Shown here: positions 25,301 to 33,529 of the stretch, piece by piece
Layout: each line of letters starts with the position of its first letter
How positions within the stretch are numbered: the first letter of the stretch is position 1
From: Litorivita sp040371945
Lineage (GTDB): Bacteria; Pseudomonadota; Alphaproteobacteria; Rhodobacterales; Rhodobacteraceae
Length of the DNA: 64,000 nt
Assembly: GCF_040371945.1 (NCBI RefSeq)
Contig: NZ_BAABWS010000001.1
Location: 1,674,001-1,738,000 of the forward strand
Direction of reading: 5' to 3'
Position numbers and translations under genes: made by a program
The notes under the pieces: model-generated
Seen by the model: only the letters and a program-made list of their open reading frames with translations
Databases searched by the model: none
Told to the model about the DNA's origin: nothing

Positions 25301-26926
25301 TTAGGCCTCGGCCTCCTCTTGCGCTTCATCGGCGTCTTCGGCACCCGCATCCTCGGAAGCCTCAAGCTCGGTCGGATCGACCCAGCCCAGCATGACCCGC
25401 GCAGTCATGACCATGTTTTGCGCTTCTTCGAGGCTGACGTCGAATTTTTCGAGCAAACCATCGTCCTTGATGCGCTCGCCGCCTTCGGTCGTCCAACCGC
25501 CGGCCAATTCCCAATCCGCGCATGTGGCGAAATCTTCGAGCGTTTTAACGCCGTCTTCGGCCAATGCTTCCACCATCTGGGGTGTCAGACCTTCGAATTC
25601 AATAAGGCTATCCTCGGCGCCAAGCTCGCGGGCATGGGCCAAAGCGGCCTTTGCAGCAGCTTCAAGCGTTTCGCGCGCACGAGTCTGCAATTCTTTCGCG
25701 GTATCTTCGTCCACGCCGTCGATGACCAAAAGCTCGTCCAGCTCGACATAACCGACCTCTTCGAGGTTGGTGAAGCCTTCGGCGACCAGAAGCTGCGCAA
25801 AGAATTCGTCAACGTCCAGAGCATCCATGAAGAGCTTGGTGCGGATTTCAAATTCTTTCTGGCGGCGCTCGGATTCCTCGGATTCGGTCATGATGTCGAT
25901 ATCAAGGCCGGTCAGTTGCGAGGCAAGACGCACGTTCTGGCCGCGGCGACCGATGGCGAGCGACAATTGCTCATCAGGCACAACCACTTCGATGCGCTCG
26001 GCTTCCTCGTCGAGAACCACTTTGGTCACCTCGGCAGGTTGAAGCGCATTCACGAGGAAGGTCGGCTGATCTTCATTCCACGGGATAATGTCGATTTTCT
26101 CGCCCTGAAGCTCGTTCACGACCGCCTGCACGCGGCTGCCGCGCATACCCACGCAGGCACCCACAGGGTCAATCCCGCTGTCGTAAGAGATCACGGCGAT
26201 TTTGGCGCGCGATCCAGGATCGCGGGCAACAGCTTTGATCTCGATGATGCCGTCATAGATTTCCGGCACTTCCATCTTGAACAGCTCGGCCATGAACTCG
26301 GGCGCGGTGCGCGACAGGAAAATCTGCGGGCCGCGCGCTTCGCGGCGCACGTCCTTGATAAAGCACCGCACACGGTCGTTCGGGCGATAGCTTTCGCGGC
26401 CGATCTTCTCGTTGCGGCGCAAGATACCTTCGCCGCGGCCCACGTCGACGATAACGTTGCCGTATTCCTCGCGCTTGACAACACCGTTGATGATGGTGCC
26501 TGCGCGGTCCTTGAATTCTTCGTATTGGCGATCACGTTCGGCTTCGCGGACCTTTTGCAAGATCACCTGCTTGGCCGATTGCGCCGCGATCCGGCCCATT
26601 TCGACGGGGGGCACTTCTTCGACAAACGTGTCGCCGACAGCAGGGTTTTCCATATATTGCTTGGCCTGCTCGACCGTCAGCTCGGATTGGTAATTCTCAA
26701 GCTCTTCGTCCTCGACCACGGTGCGCACACGGGTAAACGTCGCGCGGCCGGTCTTGCGGTCGATGCTGACCCGAATATCCATCTCCGAGCCGTAACGGCT
26801 CTTGGCCGCGCGCGCGAGGCTCTCTTCCATCGCCTCGACCACCAAACCGGGGTCGATCATCTTTTCGCGGGCAACCGCTTCGGCTGTTTGCAGCAGCTCA
26901 AGCTGGTTTGCAGATGTAATTGCCAT
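25301..26926 (-). CDS. nusA: Transcription termination/antitermination factor NusA
   Basis: A 541-residue NusA. The N-terminal RNA-polymerase-binding domain (LVVEAMEESLARAAKSRYG) is followed by an S1 domain near residues 135-200, then two KH domains (VGACVGMRGSRVQAVVNEL and LAIGRRGQNVRLASQLTG). The C-terminal part holds two helix-hairpin-helix acidic repeats and ends in a Glu/Ala/Asp-rich tail. It controls pausing, termination and antitermination. The order rimP-nusA-ylxR-infB is the standard bacterial operon. Confidence 0.97.
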   Translation of the reverse strand: MAITSANQLELLQTAEAVAREKMIDPGLVVEAMEESLARAAKSRYGSEMDIRVSIDRKTGRATFTRVRTVVEDEELENYQSELTVEQAKQYMENPAVGDTFVEEVPPVEMGRIAAQSAKQVILQKVREAERDRQYEEFKDRAGTIINGVVKREEYGNVIVDVGRGEGILRRNEKIGRESYRPNDRVRCFIKDVRREARGPQIFLSRTAPEFMAELFKMEVPEIYDGIIEIKAVARDPGSRAKIAVISYDSGIDPVGACVGMRGSRVQAVVNELQGEKIDIIPWNEDQPTFLVNALQPAEVTKVVLDEEAERIEVVVPDEQLSLAIGRRGQNVRLASQLTGLDIDIMTESEESERRQKEFEIRTKLFMDALDVDEFFAQLLVAEGFTNLEEVGYVELDELLVIDGVDEDTAKELQTRARETLEAAAKAALAHARELGAEDSLIEFEGLTPQMVEALAEDGVKTLEDFATCADWELAGGWTTEGGERIKDDGLLEKFDVSLEEAQNMVMTARVMLGWVDPTELEASEDAGAEDADEAQEEAEA

Positions 26927-26962
26927 TCTCAGGTTCTCCTCGGAACATGCGCCGTGGCGGCG

Positions 26963-27562
26963 TTACTCTTCGTTTGTATCGGTTTCAGTATCGGCTTCGG
27001 TCTCGATCTCGTCGAAACCGTCTTCATTGAGCACGCCCGCCGCCTTGCGTTGGCGCAGCATCTCTTTAATCAACTCGTCGGTCAGAACCAATTTCGCATC
27101 GGTCAGCCAGTCAAATTGCAAACCCACGGTGACCGTTTCTTTGCCTTCTTCGAGATTGATCAATATCTCGTCGCCCTCGACCCCTGCCAGCACACCCTTG
27201 AAGCGGCGGCGCCCGTCGATCAACTCGCCGGTTTCGATCTTGGCCTCATAGCCTTCGAACATGTCGAAATCTTTGATCCGCGTCAGCGGGCGGTCGATGC
27301 CCGGGCTGGAGACTTCGAGCACATATTCATCCGTCAGCGGGTCTTCGACATCCAAAGTCGCGCCCAGCGCCGTGGAAATTTTCGCGCAATCATCGACCTC
27401 GATCCCGCCTTCGGGTTTATCGGCCATGATTTGCAACGTGTTTGTCTTGCCGCTCATCAGGCGCACGCGCACCAACTCATACCCCATGTCTTCGATCACG
27501 GGGGTGATGATCTCGGCAAGACGCCGGTCCATCGCAGCTTTGGCAATCAGATCGTTACTCAT
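26963..27562 (-). CDS. rimP: Ribosome maturation factor RimP
   Basis: A 199-residue RimP. The ATG at 27560-27562 gives MSNDLIAKAAMDRRLAEIIT; the frame extends upstream but crosses a terminator and is not coding. YELVRVRLMSGKTNTLQIMA and YVLEVSSPGIDRPL are the family signatures. The C-terminus has an acidic Glu/Thr/Asp tail. It assists 30S subunit maturation and is the first gene of the infB operon. Confidence 0.95.
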   Translation of the reverse strand: MSNDLIAKAAMDRRLAEIITPVIEDMGYELVRVRLMSGKTNTLQIMADKPEGGIEVDDCAKISTALGATLDVEDPLTDEYVLEVSSPGIDRPLTRIKDFDMFEGYEAKIETGELIDGRRRFKGVLAGVEGDEILINLEEGKETVTVGLQFDWLTDAKLVLTDELIKEMLRQRKAAGVLNEDGFDEIETEADTETDTNEE

Positions 27563-27650
27563 ATCGGCCTTAGTGGTCCTATCGGTTGCGCCCCATGCGG
27601 GGATCGTATCGACACGCGGCCCCGCATATTGCCCCATCAAAGACAGGCAC

Positions 27651-27673
27651 AAAAAAACGGGCGCGCGGCCCGT
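27651..27673 (-). terminator. Rho-independent terminator upstream of the rimP operon
   Basis: On the reverse strand ACGGGC and GCCCGT form a six-base stem followed by seven T residues (A-run at 27651-27657 on the forward strand). It ends transcription of the methyltransferase gene at 27783 before rimP. Confidence 0.8.
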
Positions 27674-27782
27674 TGATCGTTCTCGGTGGAGCCTCAATCT
27701 CTCAAAGCGCCGCTGTTGAGAGCGATATATGCCGATGATGCCGCATGTGCAAGGCTTTTGTCCGCGCGCGCGCCTTGGCGGC

Positions 27783-28421
27783 TCAATAGGCCGCCGAGGG
27801 CCGCCGCGCGATCACAAAGGTCGCCGCCATTTTGGCTGGCGGGGTCCATGACGATATCACCTCGAAACCCGCCGAGCGCATCGCCGCCAAAAGCTCGTCT
27901 TGCGATATATATTGGACCTTGGGCAAAATTCCCAAAGGCGCCAACACCGCAAGCAGCAATTTGACCGGCGTGAACCCTTTGCCAAGGCAGGCCGTGGAGG
28001 AGACAAAATACCCGCCAGGGGGCAACATCATATAGGCCTTTTCAATCACCTGCGCGTAGTCGGGCAAAAGATGCAGCACGTTGAGCGCCAGTATCGCCTC
28101 GAAACTGGCGGGCTGCGCCTTGAGTGTGCTGGCCGAACCGACCTCGAAGCGCGCATTCTCGACGCCGGCCTCTGCCGCACGCGCCCGCGCGATCTCGATC
28201 ATCTTTTCTGAGAAATCGACGCCCAAGATCGAGCGCACATAGGGCGCATGTCCAACCGCCGTTGTGCCGGTGCCGCATCCGATTTCAAGCACACGCATTC
28301 CGTCATGCAAAATCGCGCGCGTCTCGTCGATCTTGCGCTGATATGTGGCCTCATCGCTGATCTTCGAGCGCGCGTAGCGCGGCGCCATAAAGTTCCAAAA
28401 CCCGCTTCCCTTGCCTGCCAT
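27783..28421 (-). CDS. Class I SAM-dependent methyltransferase
   Basis: A 212-residue methyltransferase. The ATG at 28419-28421 gives MAGKGSGFWNFMAPRYARSK; longer in-frame starts would overlap the pip gene. Motif I is VLEIGCGTGTTAV, motif II is ILGVDFSEKMIEIAR, and ALNVLHLLPDY follows. The substrate is unknown; the sequence is of the UbiE/Methyltransf_11 type. It lies eight bases downstream of pip and ends before a terminator. Confidence 0.85.
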   Translation of the reverse strand: MAGKGSGFWNFMAPRYARSKISDEATYQRKIDETRAILHDGMRVLEIGCGTGTTAVGHAPYVRSILGVDFSEKMIEIARARAAEAGVENARFEVGSASTLKAQPASFEAILALNVLHLLPDYAQVIEKAYMMLPPGGYFVSSTACLGKGFTPVKLLLAVLAPLGILPKVQYISQDELLAAMRSAGFEVISSWTPPAKMAATFVIARRPSAAY

Positions 28422-28429
28422 ATCGCGCC

Positions 28430-29422
28430 CTACCCCTTTGCTCTCGGGCCGCCGGACAATGCCAGACGGTCCATGATTCGCACCAATTCTGCGGAAATGC
28501 CCGCCTCCGACAACGCATGACCTGCCACCGGCACCATGCGCAATTCGGCGCGCGGCCATGCCTCGGCCAAACGGTAGGCCGTCACCGGCGGGCAAATCAT
28601 ATCATAACGGCCCTGCACGATATGCGCGGGAATGTGAGAAATGCGGCCCATCTTCTTCATGATGTGCCCGTCTTCGTCGAGCCATCCCGCATGGGTGAAA
28701 TAGTGATTCTCCAGACGGCTGAAGGCCCGCGCATATTCGCCCGCGCTCTCGCCGCCGTAACCCGTTGACTGCACCGAGGCCAAAGCGTTTTCCCATGCCG
28801 CCCAAGCCTTGCCGTATTTCACCTCTTCCATGCGATTGCCGCTGAACAACCGCTTGTGATAGGCGGCAATCATATCGCAGCGTTCATCCTCGGGGATGGG
28901 GGCGCAAAACCGGTCCCATGTGTCGGGCCAAAATTGCCCCGCGCCGCCGCCGTAGAACCAATCCAGTTCGGCCTTGGTCATCATGAACACCCCGCGCAGC
29001 ACCAGATGCTGCGCCCGCTCGGGATGGGTTTGCGCGTAGATGAGCGACAAGGTCGCGCCCCAACTGCCGCCGAACACCACCCACGCATCAATGCCCAATG
29101 CTTCGCGGATCATTTCGATATCGCGCACAAGGTGCCATGTGGTGTTGTCGGTCACGCTCGCATAGGGCTTTGACCGCCCGCAGCCGCGTTGATCAAACAA
29201 GACCACGCGGTAGACCTCGGGATCGAAATAGCGCCGCATCGCAGGGCTGCACCCGCCGCCCGGACCGCCATGAAGCACCACAACAGGCCGCCCGTCGGGA
29301 TTGCCCGATTGCTCGACATAGACGCTATGCCCCTCACCCACATCGAGCATCCGCTGATCGAACGGGTCGATCGGCGGGTATAAATATTGCACTGCGCTCT
29401 TTTGGCCTGAGATTCTGTCCAT
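28430..29422 (-). CDS. pip: Proline iminopeptidase
   Basis: A 330-residue alpha/beta hydrolase of peptidase family S33. HGGPGGGCSP at residues 51-60 forms the oxyanion region, FDQRGCGRS follows, and the nucleophile is Ser120 in GGSWGATLSL. The catalytic His is in VAGHALSE near the C-terminus. Reaction: release of N-terminal proline from peptides in the cytoplasm. It is divergent from ubiG with 75 bases between the starts. Confidence 0.94.
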   Translation of the reverse strand: MDRISGQKSAVQYLYPPIDPFDQRMLDVGEGHSVYVEQSGNPDGRPVVVLHGGPGGGCSPAMRRYFDPEVYRVVLFDQRGCGRSKPYASVTDNTTWHLVRDIEMIREALGIDAWVVFGGSWGATLSLIYAQTHPERAQHLVLRGVFMMTKAELDWFYGGGAGQFWPDTWDRFCAPIPEDERCDMIAAYHKRLFSGNRMEEVKYGKAWAAWENALASVQSTGYGGESAGEYARAFSRLENHYFTHAGWLDEDGHIMKKMGRISHIPAHIVQGRYDMICPPVTAYRLAEAWPRAELRMVPVAGHALSEAGISAELVRIMDRLALSGGPRAKG

Positions 29423-29497
29423 GACTGCCCTATATAGATCTCAAAGTCCGGCGCACCAGCGCCCGCGACACCCCCAGAAGACCACAGGGAGAGCAAA

Positions 29498-30247
29498 ATG
29501 CAAACCGCCCAAAACACCGTCGATCCCGCAGAAGTCGCCAAATTCGAAGCCATGGCCGCCGAATGGTGGGACCCGAATGGCAAGTTCAAGCCCCTGCATA
29601 TGCTCAATCCCTGCCGGTTGGATTACATCACCTCGCAAATCGCCGCCGAATTTGGCCGCGATCTGGACGGCCCGCGCCCGTTTGAAGGGCTGCGCATTCT
29701 CGACATCGGATGCGGCGGCGGGCTTTTGTCCGAACCCATGGCGCGCCTTGGCGCGACGGTCGTCGGCGCCGATGCGGCGGCGGGCAATATCCCCGTCGCG
29801 CAGGTCCATGCCGAAGCCTCGGGGCTAACCATCGATTACCGCAATGTCACCGCCGAATCCTTGGCCGAGGATGGCGAGCAATTCGACGTGGTGCTCAACA
29901 TGGAGGTGGTCGAACATGTTTCCGATCCGCAAGCCTATACGACCGCCTGCCAGATGCTGCTCAAACCGGGGGGATTGATGATATGCTCGACCATCAACCG
30001 CAATCCCAAAAGCTTTGCCGTGGCCATCGTCGGGGCCGAGGTGATCATGCGCTGGCTACCCAAAGGCACCCATGAGTGGCGCAAATTCATCACGCCGGAC
30101 GAGCTTTACGGACTGATCGAAACCGCAGGCCTGCGCCCCGTGGATCGCAAGGGGTTTGTGTTCAATCCGATCACGTGGAAATGGTCCCTGTCAGACCGTG
30201 ATCTGAGCGTCAATTACGTCACCGCCAGCGTGAAACCGGACGCGTAA
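29498..30247 (+). CDS. ubiG: Ubiquinone biosynthesis O-methyltransferase UbiG
   Basis: A 249-residue UbiG. The N-terminal FEAMAAEWWDPNGKFKPLH and the SAM-binding LDIGCGGGLLSEPMARLG are characteristic. CSTINRNPKSFAVAIVGAE and WLPKGTHEWRKFITPDEL are further conserved blocks. It performs both O-methylations in ubiquinone synthesis, probably at the inner membrane. Its stop codon directly abuts the end of the convergent MarR gene, with no base between. Confidence 0.96.
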   Translation: MQTAQNTVDPAEVAKFEAMAAEWWDPNGKFKPLHMLNPCRLDYITSQIAAEFGRDLDGPRPFEGLRILDIGCGGGLLSEPMARLGATVVGADAAAGNIPVAQVHAEASGLTIDYRNVTAESLAEDGEQFDVVLNMEVVEHVSDPQAYTTACQMLLKPGGLMICSTINRNPKSFAVAIVGAEVIMRWLPKGTHEWRKFITPDELYGLIETAGLRPVDRKGFVFNPITWKWSLSDRDLSVNYVTASVKPDA

Positions 30248-30691
30248 TCACTCGTCCTCAAGCTTGGCGCGCAGCTCGCGCAGGATGGGCAGGACCGCGC
30301 GGACTTTCTCGTCGCCGATCTCGCTGACCAAATCCGAAATCATCGGTGAAATCGCCGCCAAGGCCGCCTCGCGCGCTTGGCGGCCTGCGGGGCTGATCGC
30401 GACCATCTTGCGGCGCGCATCATCCCAATCGGGGCGGATGTGGACATAGCCCGCCCATTCCAGTTTGCTCAGCGTATTGGTCATCGCGCCTCGGGTGACA
30501 TGGAACGTCTTGGCCAATTGCGCGGGGCTGCGCTCGGCGCCCGCATGGGCCAGATGGTTCAAGACCGAGAAATGCGAAATCTCCATCCCCTTGGGCAGAA
30601 CGCGGCTCAGCCGGTTGCGCACCAATTGATCGGCGGTCAGGATTTCGCTGAACAAAGCGACGGCGAGGGCATTTGCGGTGGTATCGGTCAT
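30248..30691 (-). CDS. MarR-family transcriptional regulator
   Basis: A 147-residue winged-helix protein. The DNA-binding part is seen as LAKTFHVTRGAMTNTLSKLEWAGYVHIRPDWDD, residues about 60-92 (shown only in part by these landmarks: TRGAMTNTL for the recognition helix). It ends in a charged dimerisation helix. The ligand and targets are unknown. It follows the nitrilase gene by 34 bases on the same strand. Confidence 0.88.
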   Translation of the reverse strand: MTDTTANALAVALFSEILTADQLVRNRLSRVLPKGMEISHFSVLNHLAHAGAERSPAQLAKTFHVTRGAMTNTLSKLEWAGYVHIRPDWDDARRKMVAISPAGRQAREAALAAISPMISDLVSEIGDEKVRAVLPILRELRAKLEDE

Positions 30692-30725
30692 AGCTCTTAC
30701 TGCTTTAAGGCTCTGATCTCATGCG

Positions 30726-31556
30726 TCAAGGCCCGCGAAAGGCGCGATCATGATCCAAGGCGGGCACCCGTGCACGCGCGCGCCGCACCTCATCAAGCGA
30801 CAGATCGACATATCCGATACCGACCTGATCTCCCATATCCAGCAAGACCTCACCCCAAGGGGCAACCGCCATCGCATGGCCATAGGTGCGGCGCGGCTTG
30901 CCGCGGCTAAGGTCATGGGCGCCGGTTTGTGCAGGGGCCAGAACATAACAGCCCGTCTCGATGGCGCGCGCGCGCAACAAAGGCTCCCAATGCGCCGCGC
31001 CGGTCACGGGGGAAAACGCCGCAGGCACGGTCAATATCTGCGCACCTGCCTTAGCCAAAGCGCGATAAAGATAGGCAAAGCGCAGATCGTAGCAGACCGA
31101 CAGGCCCAGCGCGCCAAAAGGCGTCTGGCATATTTGCGCATGATCGCCCGGACGGTATCCGTCGCTTTCGCGGAAAGTCTCGGTCTCGCTGACCTGCACA
31201 TCAAACATATGCAGCTTGTCATAGCGCGCCTTGATGCTGCCATCGGGTGCAATGACGAAGGAGCGGTTGGCAAATCGCCCGTCCGCATCTCGGGTTTTCA
31301 CCCCGAGCGAGCCGATCAAAAGCCAAATCCCCAAAGCTTGCGCCTCGGCGCGCAGGCCTTTGAGGGTCTGGTCGTCCTCCTCCAGCGCCAACACCTCGTT
31401 TTGATGGCGGCGCGAGGTGGAGACGCAATTGCACACCTCGGGCAATAGGGCGAACCCCGCGCCATTGCCCGCCGCCTCGCGCAGCATCCCTTGCATCATC
31501 GCAAGGTTTTGCGGCGGATTGTCCGACGAACAGATTTGCAGCAGCGCGGCTTTCAT
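30726..31556 (-). CDS. Carbon-nitrogen hydrolase, Nit1-like (deaminated glutathione amidase type)
   Basis: A 276-residue nitrilase-superfamily enzyme with the catalytic triad Glu40 (LLPEVCN), Lys114 (YDKLHMFDV) and Cys155 (SVCYDLRF). The sequences around these residues are those of the Nit1/YbeM group, which repair deaminated glutathione. It lies three bases downstream of a glutaredoxin gene, which fits a glutathione-linked job, though the substrate is inferred. Its ATG follows the grxC stop almost directly, so the two are co-transcribed. Confidence 0.87.
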   Translation of the reverse strand: MKAALLQICSSDNPPQNLAMMQGMLREAAGNGAGFALLPEVCNCVSTSRRHQNEVLALEEDDQTLKGLRAEAQALGIWLLIGSLGVKTRDADGRFANRSFVIAPDGSIKARYDKLHMFDVQVSETETFRESDGYRPGDHAQICQTPFGALGLSVCYDLRFAYLYRALAKAGAQILTVPAAFSPVTGAAHWEPLLRARAIETGCYVLAPAQTGAHDLSRGKPRRTYGHAMAVAPWGEVLLDMGDQVGIGYVDLSLDEVRRARARVPALDHDRAFRGP

Positions 31557-31559
31557 CGC

Positions 31560-31817
31560 CTAGCCCGCCAGTAAGGCATCAAGCTTGCCCGCTTGTTCGA
31601 GCGCATAAAGATCGTCGCAGCCGCCGACATGGGTCTCGCCGATAAAAATCTGCGGCACGGTGCGCCCGCCATTGGCCTTTTGGGTCATTTCGGCGCGGCG
31701 GGACGGATCGGCCATCACATCGACCTCTTGGAAATTCACGTCTTTCTCTTTCAACAGACGCTTGGCCGCATGACAAAAGCCGCAAATCGGGGTGGTGTAA
31801 ATCAAGACAGGTTGCAT
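31560..31817 (-). CDS. grxC: Glutaredoxin 3
   Basis: An 85-residue glutaredoxin. The active site is CGFC (Cys12, Cys15) rather than the commoner CPYC. GGRTVPQIFIGETHVGGCDDL provides the cis-proline and glutathione-binding positions. Role: glutathione-dependent reduction of disulfides in the cytoplasm. It sits between comF and the nitrilase gene, a gene order common in Rhodobacterales. Confidence 0.94.
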   Translation of the reverse strand: MQPVLIYTTPICGFCHAAKRLLKEKDVNFQEVDVMADPSRRAEMTQKANGGRTVPQIFIGETHVGGCDDLYALEQAGKLDALLAG

Positions 31818-31853
31818 CGCATTTCTCCGGTTTTCACATCCGTTGTCGGAGAT

Positions 31854-32585
31854 TTACGCGTCCTTTGCAACGCGTGCGAGGGTCAGGATGCGCACATCTT
31901 TGGCACCTGCCTGCAAACAGACCTCTGTTGCCGCATGAAGCGTCGCCCCCGAGGTCAGCACATCATCAACCAGCAACACAGACCGCCCCGCCATACGATG
32001 GCGCCGTTTGGGGTGCGCCTTGATGGCCCCTTCAAGTTCGGAAAACCGTTCAGCATGGTCCATGCCCTTCAGCTTGGCCGTGCGCGTGGGCCGCTGTAAC
32101 AAGTCGGGACAATAGGCAAGGCCCAGTTCATGCGCCAAAGCCGCGGCGAGCAAGGCCGATTGATTGAACCGCCGTTTGAGCATCCGCGTCCAATGCAAGG
32201 GAATCGGAGCCACAAGAAGATGCGCGGCAAGCAACGGCTGCGCACGCCGCGCCATCCATTTCGCGGCTGGCCTGACGATCTCGTGGCGGTCACCATATTT
32301 GAGCGCCAGAACCAGATCACGCCCCGTCCCCTCATAAAGCAGCGCCGCGCGCCCGTGCCGCCAAGGACGCGGATGATCCAGACAGATATCGCAAATGAGC
32401 GTGGCCCCGAGGTCTTCGCCGCCGCCATCGGGCAAAGGCGCGCCGCAGGCATCACAGCACGGATCATTGATAAACGGCGTGTCGCGCCAGCAGGTGGCGC
32501 AAAGGCCGAAATCGCTCTCAACCGTATCCCCGCAATGCAGGCAATGCGGCGGGTAAACAACGCGCAATGCCGTTTGAATTCCCAT
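31854..32585 (-). CDS. ComF-family phosphoribosyltransferase-like protein
   Basis: A 243-residue double-zinc-ribbon plus phosphoribosyltransferase protein. Cys pairs CLHC, CATC, CDAC and CDIC fall in the first 90 residues; the PRPP-binding motif VLLVDDVLTSGAT is near residue 205. The ATG at 32583-32585 has GGAGGGGGAG upstream. ComF aids DNA uptake in naturally competent bacteria, and relatives exist in most bacteria with less clear roles. Only 24 bases lie between this start and the start of the divergent methyltransferase. Confidence 0.88.
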   Translation of the reverse strand: MGIQTALRVVYPPHCLHCGDTVESDFGLCATCWRDTPFINDPCCDACGAPLPDGGGEDLGATLICDICLDHPRPWRHGRAALLYEGTGRDLVLALKYGDRHEIVRPAAKWMARRAQPLLAAHLLVAPIPLHWTRMLKRRFNQSALLAAALAHELGLAYCPDLLQRPTRTAKLKGMDHAERFSELEGAIKAHPKRRHRMAGRSVLLVDDVLTSGATLHAATEVCLQAGAKDVRILTLARVAKDA

Positions 32586-32609
32586 GCTCCCCCTCCTATG
32601 GTCCGCGCC

Positions 32610-33443
32610 ATGACGCAAAACCCGATCCTCACCGACCGATCCGCTTTGACGCGCAACCGCAGGCGCGCTGGAACAGACTTCGCGCATTTCTTGCACGACG
32701 TGGCCGCCGAGGAGCTTCATGATCGCCTGTCTATGGTTAACAGAACCTTTACCGATCCGGCCCTCGTGACCGGACATAAGGCGTTTTGGCAAAAGAATTT
32801 TGACAGCGCGCAGATTGTTGAAGACGACGACACGCTTGATCTGGCGGTGCAGGCGCATGATCTGGTGATCCACGCCATGGCCCTGCATTGGGCCAGTGAT
32901 CCGGTCGGGCAATTGGTACAGGCGCGCCGCGCCTTGCGGCCTGACGGGTTGTTTTTGGCGGTATTCTTTGGCGGGCAGACCCTATCGGAACTGCGCGCCG
33001 CCTTGGCGCAGGCCGAAAGCGAAGTGACCGGCGGAATCAGCCCGCGCATCGCGCCTATGGGAGAGATCCGCGATCTGGGCGGGCTGCTTCAGCGCGCCGG
33101 TTTTGCCCTGCCTGTGGCCGATAGCGTGCCGCTGACCGTCACCTACAAAAGCGCCTTTGACCTGATGCGCGACATACGGGCGATGGGCGAGGGCAATGCA
33201 CTTCACGCCCGATTGCGCCGCCCGACCCGCCGCGCGCTCTTCACCCGCGCCGCCGAAATTTACGCGCTGCATTTTGCCGCAGAAGACCCGCAAGACGCAG
33301 GCCGGATCAAGGCAAGCTTTGAATTGACTGTTCTGACCGGATGGGCGCCAGATGCCAGTCAACAAAAGCCCCTGCGCCCTGGGTCAGCGGCGCAGCGCCT
33401 TGCCGATGCCTTGGGATCGACGGAAACGCCGCTTGAGCCGTGA
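32610..33443 (+). CDS. SAM-dependent methyltransferase, NDUFAF5/BioC-like
   Basis: A 277-residue protein. The N-terminus MTQNPILTDRSALTRNRRRA is typical of the alphaproteobacterial relatives of human NDUFAF5 (C20orf7). HDLVIHAMALHWASDPV and PLTVTYKSAFDLMRDIRAMG are conserved blocks. NDUFAF5 hydroxylates an arginine of complex I, and the bacterial protein may act similarly, but that is inference. No good Shine-Dalgarno is seen before either ATG (32598 or 32610); 32610 is chosen from family length. It is tightly divergent from comF. Confidence 0.82.
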   Translation: MTQNPILTDRSALTRNRRRAGTDFAHFLHDVAAEELHDRLSMVNRTFTDPALVTGHKAFWQKNFDSAQIVEDDDTLDLAVQAHDLVIHAMALHWASDPVGQLVQARRALRPDGLFLAVFFGGQTLSELRAALAQAESEVTGGISPRIAPMGEIRDLGGLLQRAGFALPVADSVPLTVTYKSAFDLMRDIRAMGEGNALHARLRRPTRRALFTRAAEIYALHFAAEDPQDAGRIKASFELTVLTGWAPDASQQKPLRPGSAAQRLADALGSTETPLEP

Positions 33444-33464
33444 GGTGAAAAAACGTTGAACCCT

Positions 33465-33485
33465 CGGACATTTCCACTATGTCCG
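33465..33485. promoter_or_regulatory. Palindrome upstream of hemH, possible operator
   Basis: CGGACAT (33465-33471) and ATGTCCG (33479-33485) form a perfect inverted repeat with a seven-base spacer, 45 bases before the hemH start and directly downstream of TTGAAC. It could be an operator or an mRNA hairpin. The regulator is unknown. Confidence 0.45.
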
Positions 33486-33529
33486 ATGAGGCTTTATACA
33501 GATACAGCCATCCAGATCAGGAGAGCCCG

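Noticed and set aside
25319..27676. A 785-codon frame antisense to nusA and rimP
   Set aside because: It mirrors two certain genes and its translation shows no domain, only the His/Asp/Phe-rich bias expected from the antisense frame.
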